DNA from: a virus
Virus record (IMG/VR): IMGVR_UViG_3300042691_034468
Location: 1 to 42,889 of that record
Direction: 5' to 3' (one strand)
DNA length: 42,889 nucleotides
Part shown: in pieces, positions 1-7,440 of the stretch
Position numbering within the stretch: position 1 is the first letter of the stretch
How the letters are laid out: each line of letters begins with the position of its first letter
Made by a program: the position numbers and the translations under genes
The notes under the pieces: generated by a model
What the model saw: only the letters and a program-made list of their open reading frames with translations
Databases searched by the model: none
Told to the model about the DNA's origin: nothing

Positions 1-215
1 ACATTAAATTTAATTTTTTCAACTGTACCATCAGTTATGCTATACAATGAACTACTTGGTGAAACAGGGATGCTTTCACCAAATATTTTATCTATCCCTA
101 ATTGTACTGAGGAAGCGATACTTTCGTTGAAAATACCAAATTTAGCATTAGTATGGCTTTTACCATATAATTTTTTAAACGCTATCAGTAACTGGTTTTT
201 TTCTGTTAAAGCCAT
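1..215 (-). CDS. Partial conserved phage tail-region protein (N-terminal 71 residues)
   Basis: An open frame starts at ATG 215-213 and runs off the left edge without a stop, so only the first 71 residues are seen. It begins MALTEKNQLLIAFKKLYGKS and continues with HTNAKFGIFNES and IDKIFGESIP. It lies 9 nt after the TAG stop of the 1011-residue fibre gene, and that TAG forms part of a weak TAGG ribosome-binding site. The pattern GKSHTN, then an N-E motif, then IFGE.IP resembles a tail-associated family I recall from large aquatic myoviruses, but I cannot name a function. Its position directly downstream of a fibre suggests a fibre, fibre-tip or attachment protein; that is inference. The reading frame is well supported and the role is unknown. 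Confidence 0.65.
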   Translation of the reverse strand, partial: MALTEKNQLLIAFKKLYGKSHTNAKFGIFNESIASSVQLGIDKIFGESIPVSPSSSLYSITDGTVEKIKFN

Positions 216-224
216 ATTATTTGC

Positions 225-3200
225 CTATAAACCTGTAATAGTAATTCGACTAATATTATTAGTAAATGCACTAGAGGCTTCAATTTTTAATAAGAAATAT
301 TCACTTGGTGCTAAAGCTTCTGTTAATAAGTTAACAGTATGTTGAGAAGTTGTACTTGTGGTTGTAATACTACCTTGTAGAGCGCCAACGTTATCATTTA
401 ATGCTATACCAGAAGTAGAACCCGGAGCGCTTGTGCTAATATCTCTCCAACCGGTTTTACCGGGAACTTTAATCCATACTCTAGCGGAATTAGTTCCTAA
501 AGCAGTATTATAAGGAACTATTGTAATACCAGAAGATCCAGTAAAAGCTAACGTAAATGATGCTATGGCACTAGAGCCGTTTTGAAATACGCGAAAATAA
601 CCTCTGTTGTCAGTCACGCCGGAATAATTTGGTTGACCAGAAATCATGTGCGTAATACCAGATCCAGATATATTTCCACTGTTTAATAGCTGAGTTGGAT
701 ATCTAACAGCGCCATTATAAACTGCTAATTCTCCAGAAGCCAAAGAGGAGCCGCTTGAAAAAGAACCAATTGCATTAGAAGCACTTGTTTGCGTATCATA
801 ACTACCAGAAGATCCACGATAATTTTCTGATAGAAAATATTCTATAACGGTAGTGTTGGCAGGTGAATTTATATTATCATATAATATTGTATTTGTTGTT
901 AATACTGTAGAGCCAGTTTTACCTAAACCATTAGCAGCAGTAAGAGTAGAAGTTAGAGTTCCGTTTAAGATTCTATACCCTTGATTAAATGTATGTAAAT
1001 TGCTAAATTGAATGTTGCTAGTGTTTAATGTAGGAGTTGGAATAGTAATAGCAGCAGTAGTTAAACCAGTAGTTACTGATCCTATAGTTAACCCAGAAGT
1101 GGAATAAGTATTTTTATAATAATTATCAATACTACTAGAGAAATTATAAGTTATACTAGTATAATATTTAACGCCAGATAAACTCTTTTGACCAGTAGCA
1201 CTAAATGATGCAGAAGTTGGTGTAGTAAATGTATATGCTTCAACACCAGAAGAGCCAGTTGGATCATATACCCAATCAATATGATTTGTAGTATGTGTAC
1301 CAAGAGAAGAAACATGTGTTACTCTTGCATAATTATGACCATTTCTCCAAGAGCTTGTTGGAATACCAACAGTACCAGTACGATGTCTAAATAAATCTAG
1401 TCCCTGACCTGATGTAATAAATGTTCCTGTATTAGCGGTTGTTAATACAAACGTTGCTGTATTTGCAGAAGCAGTAGTTGTTGTAGAACCAGTAGGAGTT
1501 AAATCAGTGCCATTAACTTCTAATTTATATGTGCCAATACCATCAGCAGATACATTATATGCTTTTGCTGGATAATTTGTATATGAACTTGAGTTTGCTG
1601 TTGTGGCATTATTAAGCGACATTGTAATAACTACAGGAGCAGCATAAACACCTAATCTTATATATCCAGTTCCAGTTCCTGATGGTCCAAGACTTGATGT
1701 GAAATTATTAGCAAAAGCAATATTTGGTAAACCAGTTAATGAAGCAGTAACAGCAGTATAGCCGCTAATATCATTTATTCCGGTTCCAAACGCTAAATAT
1801 CTACTAGTTCCAACTGTACCAGCAGTTCTTTCTACATTAGAAAGATTAGGTGCTGGTGGTGGAGCGAGTGCTTTTAATATTTCATTAAATCTATCCACGA
1901 CTGTCCCCACTGGTGTAGTTGTAGTTATATCAGTAAATAACCCATCTGTATAATCGCCATCTTCTGCCGCACCAATATATGAAGTAGAAGCTGTTAAAGA
2001 ATTGGTTGAAAAACTAGAACTTACTGAGTTTAAAACATATGATGCTGATTCTGCATTTTGTACATAACTAGCTGTCGCAGCATATGTAGAATAGCTTGCA
2101 GTACCTATTAAATTACCACTAAATCCTAAAGATGCAGTGACAACACCAATTAATAATGGATCTTTAAGTGTAATTGGATTAGCAACAATACCACTACCAG
2201 TAATACTTCCACTTGTTTCAACACTAGTTAGACCACCACCACCGCCAGTGCCAGTATACGAAATGACACCAGAAGAAATATCTATGTCTGTTCCAGCACT
2301 AAATTGTGAACGTACATCACTAGTAAAATTAGATATATTAGATGCTGTTAAATCGCTTAATTCTGCAAAAGAAGAAGAAGCGTTAGAAATTGTTAAATAA
2401 GAATTTAATGAACCGGTTAATTGTGCAGGAGTTACAAATGATGCAGAAACATTTGCAGAAGTTGCATAACCACTCAATACACCCGTTACATCAGTTTTTG
2501 TTGCATAAATCGCAAGCGCACCGGTAATTTGAGCAGCAGTAGTAAAACTAGATGAAACACCAGTTAAAGTAGCATAATTATTTAAAGCGCCAGTTACATC
2601 TGATTTAGAAGCTAAATTAGAAATCGCTCCAGTAACACCAGCATTAGTTGCATAATTAATTAATGAAGAAGTTATTTCTGCTGGAGTAGCAAATGATGCT
2701 GAAACTCCAGAAAGAGTTGCATAATTAGATAATGGTAAATTATTTAATTGAGCACCGTTACCAATAAATGTACCGCTAAAATATGAAGCAGTTACAGCTG
2801 TTAAATTAATGCTGTTTGCTACATTTAATGTTACAGAACCAGTTGTACCACCGCCAGATAAATTAGTTCCAGCTATAACCGCTGTAATGTCTCCACCGCC
2901 GCCGCCTCCAGCAACATCTGCCGCTACCCAACTAGTTCCGTTCCATTGCAGTACTTGACCCGCTGTAGCGTTAGAAGCAGAAACATCATATAAAGCGTTT
3001 ATAGAGGCAGATATGGCATTTTCATAAACAACAGAAGTGGTAACTTCTGTTATAGATAATTGTTTAGCTGATAAAGTTCCTTCTACTATTAAATTACCGG
3101 GAGTATATATGCTAGATGCGGTAAGTGGTAAAGAAGAACTTACGTGACCATTACTTAAAGTTCCAGATACATCAAATAAAACATTATCATTGTTATCTAC

Positions 3201-3260
3201 TTTTTTAATGCGCTTTTTTACTTGTAGATCTGTAATTACTTTAACTGGTTTACGGGCCAT
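225..3260 (-). CDS. Large modular tail fibre protein (1011 aa)
   Basis: This is a long Ser/Thr/Gly/Ala-rich protein with the composition and modular build of phage tail fibres. The basic N-terminus (MARKPVKVITDLQVKKRIKK) probably anchors it to the tail. Residues 94-115 hold an A-GQVLQWNGTSWVAA segment typical of fibres. A poly-Gly linker leads into a GDITAV...NLSGGG...VTASY module (123-172) shared with the 482-residue fibre upstream. Residues 178-306 are tandem NYAT...VSASF..PA.ITG repeats, and 387-427 are TASY/SASY repeats. At about 450-472 comes VGTVVDRFNEILKALAPPPAP, a fibre hinge I recall from aquatic phages. The C-terminal half is beta-rich and is the likely receptor-binding part. The gene follows two small helical proteins and stops at TAG. 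The upstream GAGAAA is a poor ribosome-binding site. Fibre identity is secure; the receptor is unknown. Confidence 0.85.
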   Translation of the reverse strand: MARKPVKVITDLQVKKRIKKVDNNDNVLFDVSGTLSNGHVSSSLPLTASSIYTPGNLIVEGTLSAKQLSITEVTTSVVYENAISASINALYDVSASNATAGQVLQWNGTSWVAADVAGGGGGGDITAVIAGTNLSGGGTTGSVTLNVANSINLTAVTASYFSGTFIGNGAQLNNLPLSNYATLSGVSASFATPAEITSSLINYATNAGVTGAISNLASKSDVTGALNNYATLTGVSSSFTTAAQITGALAIYATKTDVTGVLSGYATSANVSASFVTPAQLTGSLNSYLTISNASSSFAELSDLTASNISNFTSDVRSQFSAGTDIDISSGVISYTGTGGGGGLTSVETSGSITGSGIVANPITLKDPLLIGVVTASLGFSGNLIGTASYSTYAATASYVQNAESASYVLNSVSSSFSTNSLTASTSYIGAAEDGDYTDGLFTDITTTTPVGTVVDRFNEILKALAPPPAPNLSNVERTAGTVGTSRYLAFGTGINDISGYTAVTASLTGLPNIAFANNFTSSLGPSGTGTGYIRLGVYAAPVVITMSLNNATTANSSSYTNYPAKAYNVSADGIGTYKLEVNGTDLTPTGSTTTTASANTATFVLTTANTGTFITSGQGLDLFRHRTGTVGIPTSSWRNGHNYARVTHVSSLGTHTTNHIDWVYDPTGSSGVEAYTFTTPTSASFSATGQKSLSGVKYYTSITYNFSSSIDNYYKNTYSTSGLTIGSVTTGLTTAAITIPTPTLNTSNIQFSNLHTFNQGYRILNGTLTSTLTAANGLGKTGSTVLTTNTILYDNINSPANTTVIEYFLSENYRGSSGSYDTQTSASNAIGSFSSGSSLASGELAVYNGAVRYPTQLLNSGNISGSGITHMISGQPNYSGVTDNRGYFRVFQNGSSAIASFTLAFTGSSGITIVPYNTALGTNSARVWIKVPGKTGWRDISTSAPGSTSGIALNDNVGALQGSITTTSTTSQHTVNLLTEALAPSEYFLLKIEASSAFTNNISRITITGL
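2343..2729 (-). repeat. Tandem YAT/SASF repeats within the 1011-aa fibre
   Basis: Residues about 178-306 of the fibre consist of alternating units of the type NYATxxGVSxSFxTxAxITGxL and shorter YATKxDVTGxL units. At least six YAT-like starts are visible. The regular spacing and small polar residues suggest a trimeric fibrous shaft. The DNA copies have diverged, so this is a protein-level repeat and not a recent DNA duplication. Confidence 0.75.
2745..2894 (-). other. Fibre module 'GDITAV' shared with the 482-aa fibre (copy 2)
   Basis: Residues 123-172 read GDITAVIAGTNLSGGG, then a VTLNVANSI stretch, then VTASYFSGTF and GNGAQL. The same pattern is found at residues 309-365 of the upstream 482-residue fibre. 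This marks a shared shaft or transition module, either exchanged or duplicated between fibres. Confidence 0.7.
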
Positions 3261-3277
3261 AGTGTTATTTTTCTCAG

Positions 3278-3547
3278 TTAATCTTTTATATCATACATTT
3301 CTTTTATTTTTTTAAAGTTTCTTAAAAATTCCGGTTGTATACCATGAAGAAATGTTTTTTTATTTACTATATCTTTAATTAGTAATAAATGACGCTTTTG
3401 TGCTTGTAATTTTTCTATTGCTTCATTTTTACTTAGTTTTTCATCTAATATGTCTTTTCTAATATTAAAAAGGTTTTCTCTACAAACATACATCCAGTTA
3501 GCGATTTGAATAAAATTAAACTTGTATTTCATTTTCGGATTCTTCAT
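3278..3547 (-). CDS. Small basic helical protein of unknown function (89 aa)
   Basis: Lys-rich and predicted to be mainly helical, with a central segment KDILDEKLSKNEAIEKLQAQ of coiled-coil character. I do not recognise the family. It overlaps the end of the 70-residue gene by 32 nt if the ATG at 3547 is used. An in-frame ATG at residue 6 (3532-3530) would shorten the overlap to 17 nt. An AAAGGG sits directly against the first ATG, so the start is uncertain. It lies between two tail fibre genes and 17 nt before the 1011-residue fibre. A fibre-assembly chaperone or small accessory tail protein is possible from this context, but no motif supports it. Confidence 0.65.
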   Translation of the reverse strand: MKNPKMKYKFNFIQIANWMYVCRENLFNIRKDILDEKLSKNEAIEKLQAQKRHLLLIKDIVNKKTFLHGIQPEFLRNFKKIKEMYDIKD

Positions 3548-3728
3548 CCCTTTCAGAAATATCTTTTATAATTTTATCATATTTTTTTGACATTTTATCT
3601 ACTTCTTTAAAAATTACTTCTTTGTTTTTTAATAACTCTGCTTGACTTTTTATATCTTTTGTATGAGATAATATTTCTTTCATCATTGCATCAAAATCTT
3701 TTAAAAGATAAGTTACTTTTTTTTTCAT
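3516..3728 (-). CDS. Small charged coiled-coil protein of unknown function (70 aa)
   Basis: A short Lys/Glu-rich, almost wholly helical protein (MKKKVTYLLKDFDAMMKEIL start, acidic ERDEESENE tail). It is the first gene after the intrinsic terminator at 3771-3788. It has one of the best ribosome-binding sites in the window, AAGGTGAT just before the ATG, and this site sits inside a small inverted repeat (3730-3748). It overlaps the next small gene, so the pair is probably translationally coupled. No family is recognised. Its place between two fibre genes makes an assembly or regulatory role conceivable only. Confidence 0.65.
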   Translation of the reverse strand: MKKKVTYLLKDFDAMMKEILSHTKDIKSQAELLKNKEVIFKEVDKMSKKYDKIIKDISERDEESENEIQV

Positions 3729-3729
3729 A

Positions 3730-3748
3730 TATCACCTTGTATGTGATA
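3730..3748 (-). promoter_or_regulatory. Inverted repeat overlapping the ribosome-binding site of the 70-aa gene
   Basis: The minus strand reads TATCAC, a 7-nt loop ATACAAG, then GTGATA, so a 6-bp hairpin is possible. The AAGG core of the ribosome-binding site lies in the loop and the 3' arm, 2 nt before the ATG. Such a hairpin could reduce translation, or the symmetric sequence could be a protein-binding site. It is weak (AT-rich) and may be chance. Confidence 0.35.
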
Positions 3749-3758
3749 AGTAGTATAA

Positions 3759-3790
3759 CAAAAAACAAAAGGGAGGCTTTCGCCTCCCCT
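3759..3790 (-). terminator. Rho-independent terminator after the 482-aa fibre gene
   Basis: On the minus strand a perfect 7-bp GC-rich stem GGGAGGC/GCCTCCC closes a GAAA tetraloop, extendable by a G-T and an A-T pair. It is followed at once by TTTTGTTTTTTG. It starts about 25 nt after the TAA of the 482-residue fibre gene. On the plus strand no T-tract follows the stem, so the direction is clear. It is the only convincing intrinsic terminator I found in the window. Confidence 0.9.
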
Positions 3791-3813
3791 CTGAAAAACA
3801 TATTTACTTTTTA

Positions 3814-5262
3814 TTAGACTATGTTGAAATCGCTTTCATTAATTGCAATTAAGCGATAGTTAGCACTTGGCGAAGCTGGTGCATCAATTTTAGCCCATAG
3901 TTTGCTCGCTGATACTTCTAATTTAACCGATACTAGATCATTATTCCAATAGTTTGAATCTCCAGTAGGACGAGTCATAACGTCAACAGAGATTTTATTT
4001 AAATCACCAGTAGCAAAATATGTTGCACCATTAGTAGTGTCTGTTAGATTTACCTCAACATAACCATTGGCATCAAGCACAGAAGAAGTAACAAAGCGAA
4101 CGTTACCATACATTGTATTAATATCAGATTTGGTAACATCGCCAGTACCACCGCCACCAAATTGTGTTGAAGAAGTAAGTTGTGTACCATCAGCAAGAAC
4201 GAATACACTTGCACTTACACCAACGCTTGCAGTGACAGAAGAAATGCTAATGTTATTAGCTAAATCTATGGTTACATCACCAGAAGAACCACCGCCAGTT
4301 AAATTGGAGCTTCCAGTTAGAACAGCGGTAATATCACCAGAGCCAACACCAACAGCTACACCATTTACAAATAGTTCGGTATAATCACCGCGTGTACCGC
4401 TAACAGCAGATGCAGTTAATGCACCTTGTAAAGTAGTTATGCCTTGAACAGTTAATGCATTTGATACAGTAGTAGCAGTAGCGCCGCTAAGAATTAATTG
4501 TGGTGCCTTCATAAATACATATGAAGAACCAGAAATTGTTGCACCAGCACCAGCTCTTAAACCACCAATGCTTGCTAAAGTAGCACCAACGTTACCTACT
4601 GAAACGGAACCGTATATAGAATTGCTTAATGCATGTAAATCAGAATCTGATGCAACTCCAGTGTTTTTTACTAATGCATTAGTGCCATTTAAATTATATG
4701 CCTTACCGCTTGCTACATTTATATTTTCGCTTGATGTCCAAGAATGTCCAGAAGCACCAAGAGCACTAGATACATATTGCAAACTTGCTACAGCGCTTGT
4801 ATCATTACCAAGGTAAATACCAGCAGTACTTGCATCTGCGGCTGTTGCAGAACCAGAAGCGAATACTACTTTTTTATCAGAAATCAATAAATTAGTAGAA
4901 TTTACAGTGGTTGTAGTACCAGCAACAGTTAAATTACCTTGAACTGTAACATTGCCAGCTAAGGTAGAGTCACCACCTACTTGTAATGTACTAGAACCGC
5001 TAATACCACCGTTAGATACTTGTACAGCACCATTTGTTACTACTAAACCGCTATTAGCAGTTAATTGACCGGTAATATTTGCACCACCACTATTAACAGT
5101 AACGCCGTTTGAATTAACAACTAAACCAGTGTTATTGTTGATTGTAATACCACCTTGATCAACTACTAAACCACCTTGTTGTACTTGTAAACCTGAACTA
5201 CCTGAAATGGCAGCACCATACGAAGCGGATAGTGCTGTCAAAACCTTCAATGGATTTGCCAT
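3814..5262 (-). CDS. Tail fibre protein with repetitive beta-strand shaft (482 aa)
   Basis: The N-terminal third (about residues 22-115) is a run of short V/I-x-N/S-G-G repeats (GLQVQQGGLVV, GGITINNNTGLVV, GVTVNSGG). This is typical of an intertwined or helical beta shaft. It is followed by TVQGNLTVAGTTTTVNST and SDKKVVFASG, a fibre segment I know from many aquatic phage fibres. Residues 309-365 repeat the GDITAV...GGG...VTAS module of the 1011-residue fibre. The last about 105 residues differ and end in NYRLIAINESDFNIV, possibly the receptor-facing tip. A good AAGGA ribosome-binding site precedes the ATG, with a GCCCTTTAGGGC palindrome just upstream. It ends 25 nt before the intrinsic terminator, so it is the last gene of the long upstream transcript. 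Confidence 0.85.
   Translation of the reverse strand: MANPLKVLTALSASYGAAISGSSGLQVQQGGLVVDQGGITINNNTGLVVNSNGVTVNSGGANITGQLTANSGLVVTNGAVQVSNGGISGSSTLQVGGDSTLAGNVTVQGNLTVAGTTTTVNSTNLLISDKKVVFASGSATAADASTAGIYLGNDTSAVASLQYVSSALGASGHSWTSSENINVASGKAYNLNGTNALVKNTGVASDSDLHALSNSIYGSVSVGNVGATLASIGGLRAGAGATISGSSYVFMKAPQLILSGATATTVSNALTVQGITTLQGALTASAVSGTRGDYTELFVNGVAVGVGSGDITAVLTGSSNLTGGGSSGDVTIDLANNISISSVTASVGVSASVFVLADGTQLTSSTQFGGGGTGDVTKSDINTMYGNVRFVTSSVLDANGYVEVNLTDTTNGATYFATGDLNKISVDVMTRPTGDSNYWNNDLVSVKLEVSASKLWAKIDAPASPSANYRLIAINESDFNIV
4168..4338 (-). other. Fibre module 'GDITAV' shared with the 1011-aa fibre (copy 1)
   Basis: Residues 309-365 read GDITAVLTGSSNLTGGG, then VTIDLANNIS, then VTASVGVSAS and ADGTQL. 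They match residues 123-172 of the 1011-residue fibre in order and spacing. The copies differ clearly at DNA level, so the duplication or exchange is old. Confidence 0.7.
4918..5205 (-). repeat. Gly/Asn-rich beta repeats in the shaft of the 482-aa fibre
   Basis: Residues about 20-115 alternate hydrophobic pairs (VV, IT, VT, LT, VQ) with turns of GG, NG or SNG at a spacing of about 8-10 residues. This pattern is seen in trimeric beta-helical fibre shafts. The unit is degenerate at DNA level. Confidence 0.6.
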
Positions 5263-5344
5263 TATATTATTTCCTTGCCCTAAAGGGCTAATAATTACTT
5301 CTTAAATTACTATTAATTAGTAGGTAAAAAATAAAAAAGTATAT
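5263..5344 (-). other. Intergenic leader of the 482-aa fibre gene with a short palindrome
   Basis: This 82-nt AT-rich gap contains the palindrome GCCCTTTAGGGC (5277-5288; a 5-bp stem with a 2-nt loop). It is followed directly by AAGGAAATAATATAATG, the ribosome-binding site and start. No T-tract follows the palindrome, so it is not an intrinsic terminator. It may stabilise the 5' end of a processed message or be chance. No convincing promoter is seen. Confidence 0.35.
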
Positions 5345-5656
5345 TTAACCAACAACTATAACTAAATAACTGTCTGTATTTATAACGTCGCCCATATCTA
5401 TAGAAACTATATTGGTAGAATCATACGTAACCGCTGGTTCCACTAGAGAAAAATCACCAAAGTTTTCTCTTACTTGCACTACAACCTCTCTTGTATTAAG
5501 ATTATGAGAAATGGTATAAACAGAATCGGTACCATTACCTATTAAAAATGTTTTTTTATATGCCATAGTTGTCTCCGGTCCCGTATCTACTATTTTTAGT
5601 ATTCTTTCTTGCCTAACCTTACTAGGACTAAGTAGGGTTATGTTCCTTGTTGACAT
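5345..5656 (-). CDS. Small beta-sandwich tail/fibre-associated protein (103 aa)
   Basis: From residue 31 the protein reads MAYKKTFLIGNGTDSVYTIS, HNLNTREVVVQV and later YLVIVVG. This matches a small beta-sandwich module (IGNGT...YTISHNL.TREV.VQV) often found at the ends of phage fibre and tail proteins. The first 30 residues (STRNITLLSPSKVRQERIL) are not part of that module. Two starts are plausible. ATG 5656 lies 5 nt after the gp15-like gene but has only a weak AGAG site. ATG 5566 has a strong GGAGAC site 6 nt away and would begin exactly at MAYKKT. The longer form keeps the tight gene packing, so I report it. The exact role is unknown. Confidence 0.7.
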   Translation of the reverse strand: MSTRNITLLSPSKVRQERILKIVDTGPETTMAYKKTFLIGNGTDSVYTISHNLNTREVVVQVRENFGDFSLVEPAVTYDSTNIVSIDMGDVINTDSYLVIVVG

Positions 5657-5661
5657 AGTAA

Positions 5662-6468
5662 TTATTTCTCTTTATCTAAATTTGATAACACAGTTTCTCT
5701 TGGAATGCGAACTTCAACAGCATTTTCTGTGATTTCTATTTGAGGTCTTTCTTGGTTTTCACCTTCACCAATTAAATATCCAAGAACTTTTACAGTTACT
5801 ACAGACTTATATTTTCTTTCTTCTTCGGCTAAATTAGCAATACTTTCTTGTGTAAAATCTGGATTCATAAAGCATTCATATCTATGATCATCTTTTTCAA
5901 TTATAAAATAATTTTGCGCTGTTCTAGACATAAATGGTTGAACCGCTTCATTCATTTGTGATTGATAGTTAGTATAAATATTAATTTTATATTCAATTGT
6001 TAAATAAACCGGTATTGGAACAGAAATATTTTGATAAACAATTTTTTTATTTTTTTTAGAAGTTTTAAAATTAATTTGATTATTTGCTCTTAATGAATCA
6101 GCATTAGCAAAATTAGATGTTTTATCTTGATTTAAAATTTTTGTTATAACATATTTATCTTGTTTTGGTGATAAATTTGCCTGAAATTTACCTTTTTTGT
6201 TTGGATCTTTAGTTATACTAGCTCTTTCAATAGATATAATTGGTGGTATTAAAGAGCCATGTATATCTCTAATTTCTTTGTTATCTTTTATTTGAAATGA
6301 TCTCTCGGCTGATGACCAAATGACTGGTATTTTTGTCCAACCAGAAATAGTATTACAATATAAATTTAAATTTTGAACATATTCATAAAAAGCAGAATCT
6401 ACAGTTTCTATTTTACTTGGTGCAAGAATAATATTTTTTGTATTTTCTGTTTGTTTTATGTTACTCAT
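5662..6468 (-). CDS. Probable tail sheath terminator/completion protein, T4 gp15-like (268 aa)
   Basis: The length matches T4 gp15 (272 residues) and the order of motifs is the same. WTKIPVIWSSAERSFQIKD resembles the gp15 segment with VPITYASKEHF, and LIPPIISIERASI corresponds to the following beta strand. VYLTIEYKINIYTNYQSQMN followed by EAVQPFM resembles YELSIFTRYEDDMFQIVEQI in gp15. ERKYKSVVTVKVLGYLIGEG resembles RRRIEWSLTFEVNGWMYPP. I compared these by eye from memory of gp15, without an alignment tool. In T4, gp15 caps the sheath and joins tail to head. Its ATG directly abuts the TAA of the preceding gene. In T4, gp15 lies with other tail-completion genes, so its place among fibre-type genes is unusual. 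Another virion protein with a terminator-like fold is the main alternative. Confidence 0.6.
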   Translation of the reverse strand: MSNIKQTENTKNIILAPSKIETVDSAFYEYVQNLNLYCNTISGWTKIPVIWSSAERSFQIKDNKEIRDIHGSLIPPIISIERASITKDPNKKGKFQANLSPKQDKYVITKILNQDKTSNFANADSLRANNQINFKTSKKNKKIVYQNISVPIPVYLTIEYKINIYTNYQSQMNEAVQPFMSRTAQNYFIIEKDDHRYECFMNPDFTQESIANLAEEERKYKSVVTVKVLGYLIGEGENQERPQIEITENAVEVRIPRETVLSNLDKEK

Positions 6469-7440
6469 TTAAATGTCCAATTTTAACTTAAAAGTTAAAT
6501 CACGATTTTCTGGTTTTCTAACTGGTTTAGATAATTTTGCAACTGCTATCAAATTTTTATTTTCATCATATATACCTATTTTTGATATATAGGTTTGTTT
6601 ATCTAAACTACCAGTAAAATTTTCATACGAATATTTTGTAGTATTTTTAATTTCTAATCTTGCATTTTCAAAATAGCCATGTCTTGATACAATTGGCGGT
6701 TTATTAATTATTTCTTGAAACTTTGTGTATGTTGGATTATTGGAGTGATTAAATTCACCCTTATCAGCATGTGCAAACATTGTAATTGTTGGAATATAGT
6801 TTATTCCATCAAATAGTAAGTTATAGCTAGAAGTTAGAGTTGTATTATTTGCTTCATTTAAACCAGCGCCCCAATATATCCAGCGTGGATTATCAATAGT
6901 AGAGGGATTATAAATATATTTTTCTGTGTGTGAATCGTTTAGCGACCAAGAGCCAGTTAATAAGATTAAGCCTTCGTTATATAAAACAACACCGGCAACA
7001 CTACCGGTATTACTGCCAGTAGTTTCTATTAATTCACCATTCTTATTTTTATCTTGTAATTTTCCAATCAATGTACCAGATATATAATACTCTAATTCAA
7101 TTGATCCTTTATCTAAAGATGAACCAAAAAATATAGACGGTATGTTAATTAATTTTATTTTTTGAGTTCTTTTATCCCATTTCAAAGAAGAACTATAGGT
7201 ATAATGATCGCTATAAATTGAATATGAATTAAGTATATTTTTTAAAGCATAAATATATTTTTTTTCTGGTTGATAGGAAATATCTGAACCACTAAAATAT
7301 GTAATATTTATTGAAGAACTATAAGGATATGATCCAGAAATTATCTCGCCAAATAACTTCTCTTGTAAAGAAGCTGTGGTAGTGCTTTTAAAAGAGTTAA
7401 GAGAGCTATTTTTTGGTAAAAAAGGATAGTATAAAGACAT
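6469..7440 (-). CDS. Tail/fibre structural protein, paralogue of the 373-aa protein (323 aa)
   Basis: The C-terminal 40 residues (YISKIGIYDENKNLIAVAKL, then SKPVRK and an LDI end) align without gaps with the last 40 residues of the gene at 10755-11876. Further shared features are (S/N)NPTY about 60-100 residues earlier, a KGS/KGT strand, and a GVVLYNEGLILLTG strand (GFVFYQAGVVALST in the partner). The two are therefore full-length paralogues. The ending GIYD..LIAVAKLS.P..K is one I recall from structural proteins of large aquatic phages, whose function is not assigned. The start codon lies at the edge of a 7-bp inverted repeat and has no visible ribosome-binding site, so translation may depend on coupling with the upstream gene. 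Confidence 0.75.
   Translation of the reverse strand: MSLYYPFLPKNSSLNSFKSTTTASLQEKLFGEIISGSYPYSSSINITYFSGSDISYQPEKKYIYALKNILNSYSIYSDHYTYSSSLKWDKRTQKIKLINIPSIFFGSSLDKGSIELEYYISGTLIGKLQDKNKNGELIETTGSNTGSVAGVVLYNEGLILLTGSWSLNDSHTEKYIYNPSTIDNPRWIYWGAGLNEANNTTLTSSYNLLFDGINYIPTITMFAHADKGEFNHSNNPTYTKFQEIINKPPIVSRHGYFENARLEIKNTTKYSYENFTGSLDKQTYISKIGIYDENKNLIAVAKLSKPVRKPENRDLTFKLKLDI

Larger units (their letters stand above)
3729..3813 (-). other. Intergenic gap between fibre gene and small helical genes
   Basis: This 85-nt gap is the largest in the window. It holds the terminator (3759-3790), a TATACT sequence on the minus strand (within TTGTTATACTACTTATC) that could be a -10 element though no matching -35 is visible, and the inverted repeat over the downstream ribosome-binding site. 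A new transcript for the 70-aa, 89-aa and 1011-aa genes probably starts here, or they depend on read-through. No T4-type late promoter (TATAAATA) is present. Confidence 0.45.

Noticed and set aside
37-345. 102-residue plus-strand open frame near the left edge
   Set aside because: It is antisense to two minus-strand genes and their junction, and its sequence looks like a mirror of their codons. No support for a plus-strand gene.
5277-5288. GCCCTTTAGGGC palindrome as a terminator
   Set aside because: No T-tract follows on the minus strand; the next bases are AAGGAAATA, the ribosome-binding site of the fibre gene.
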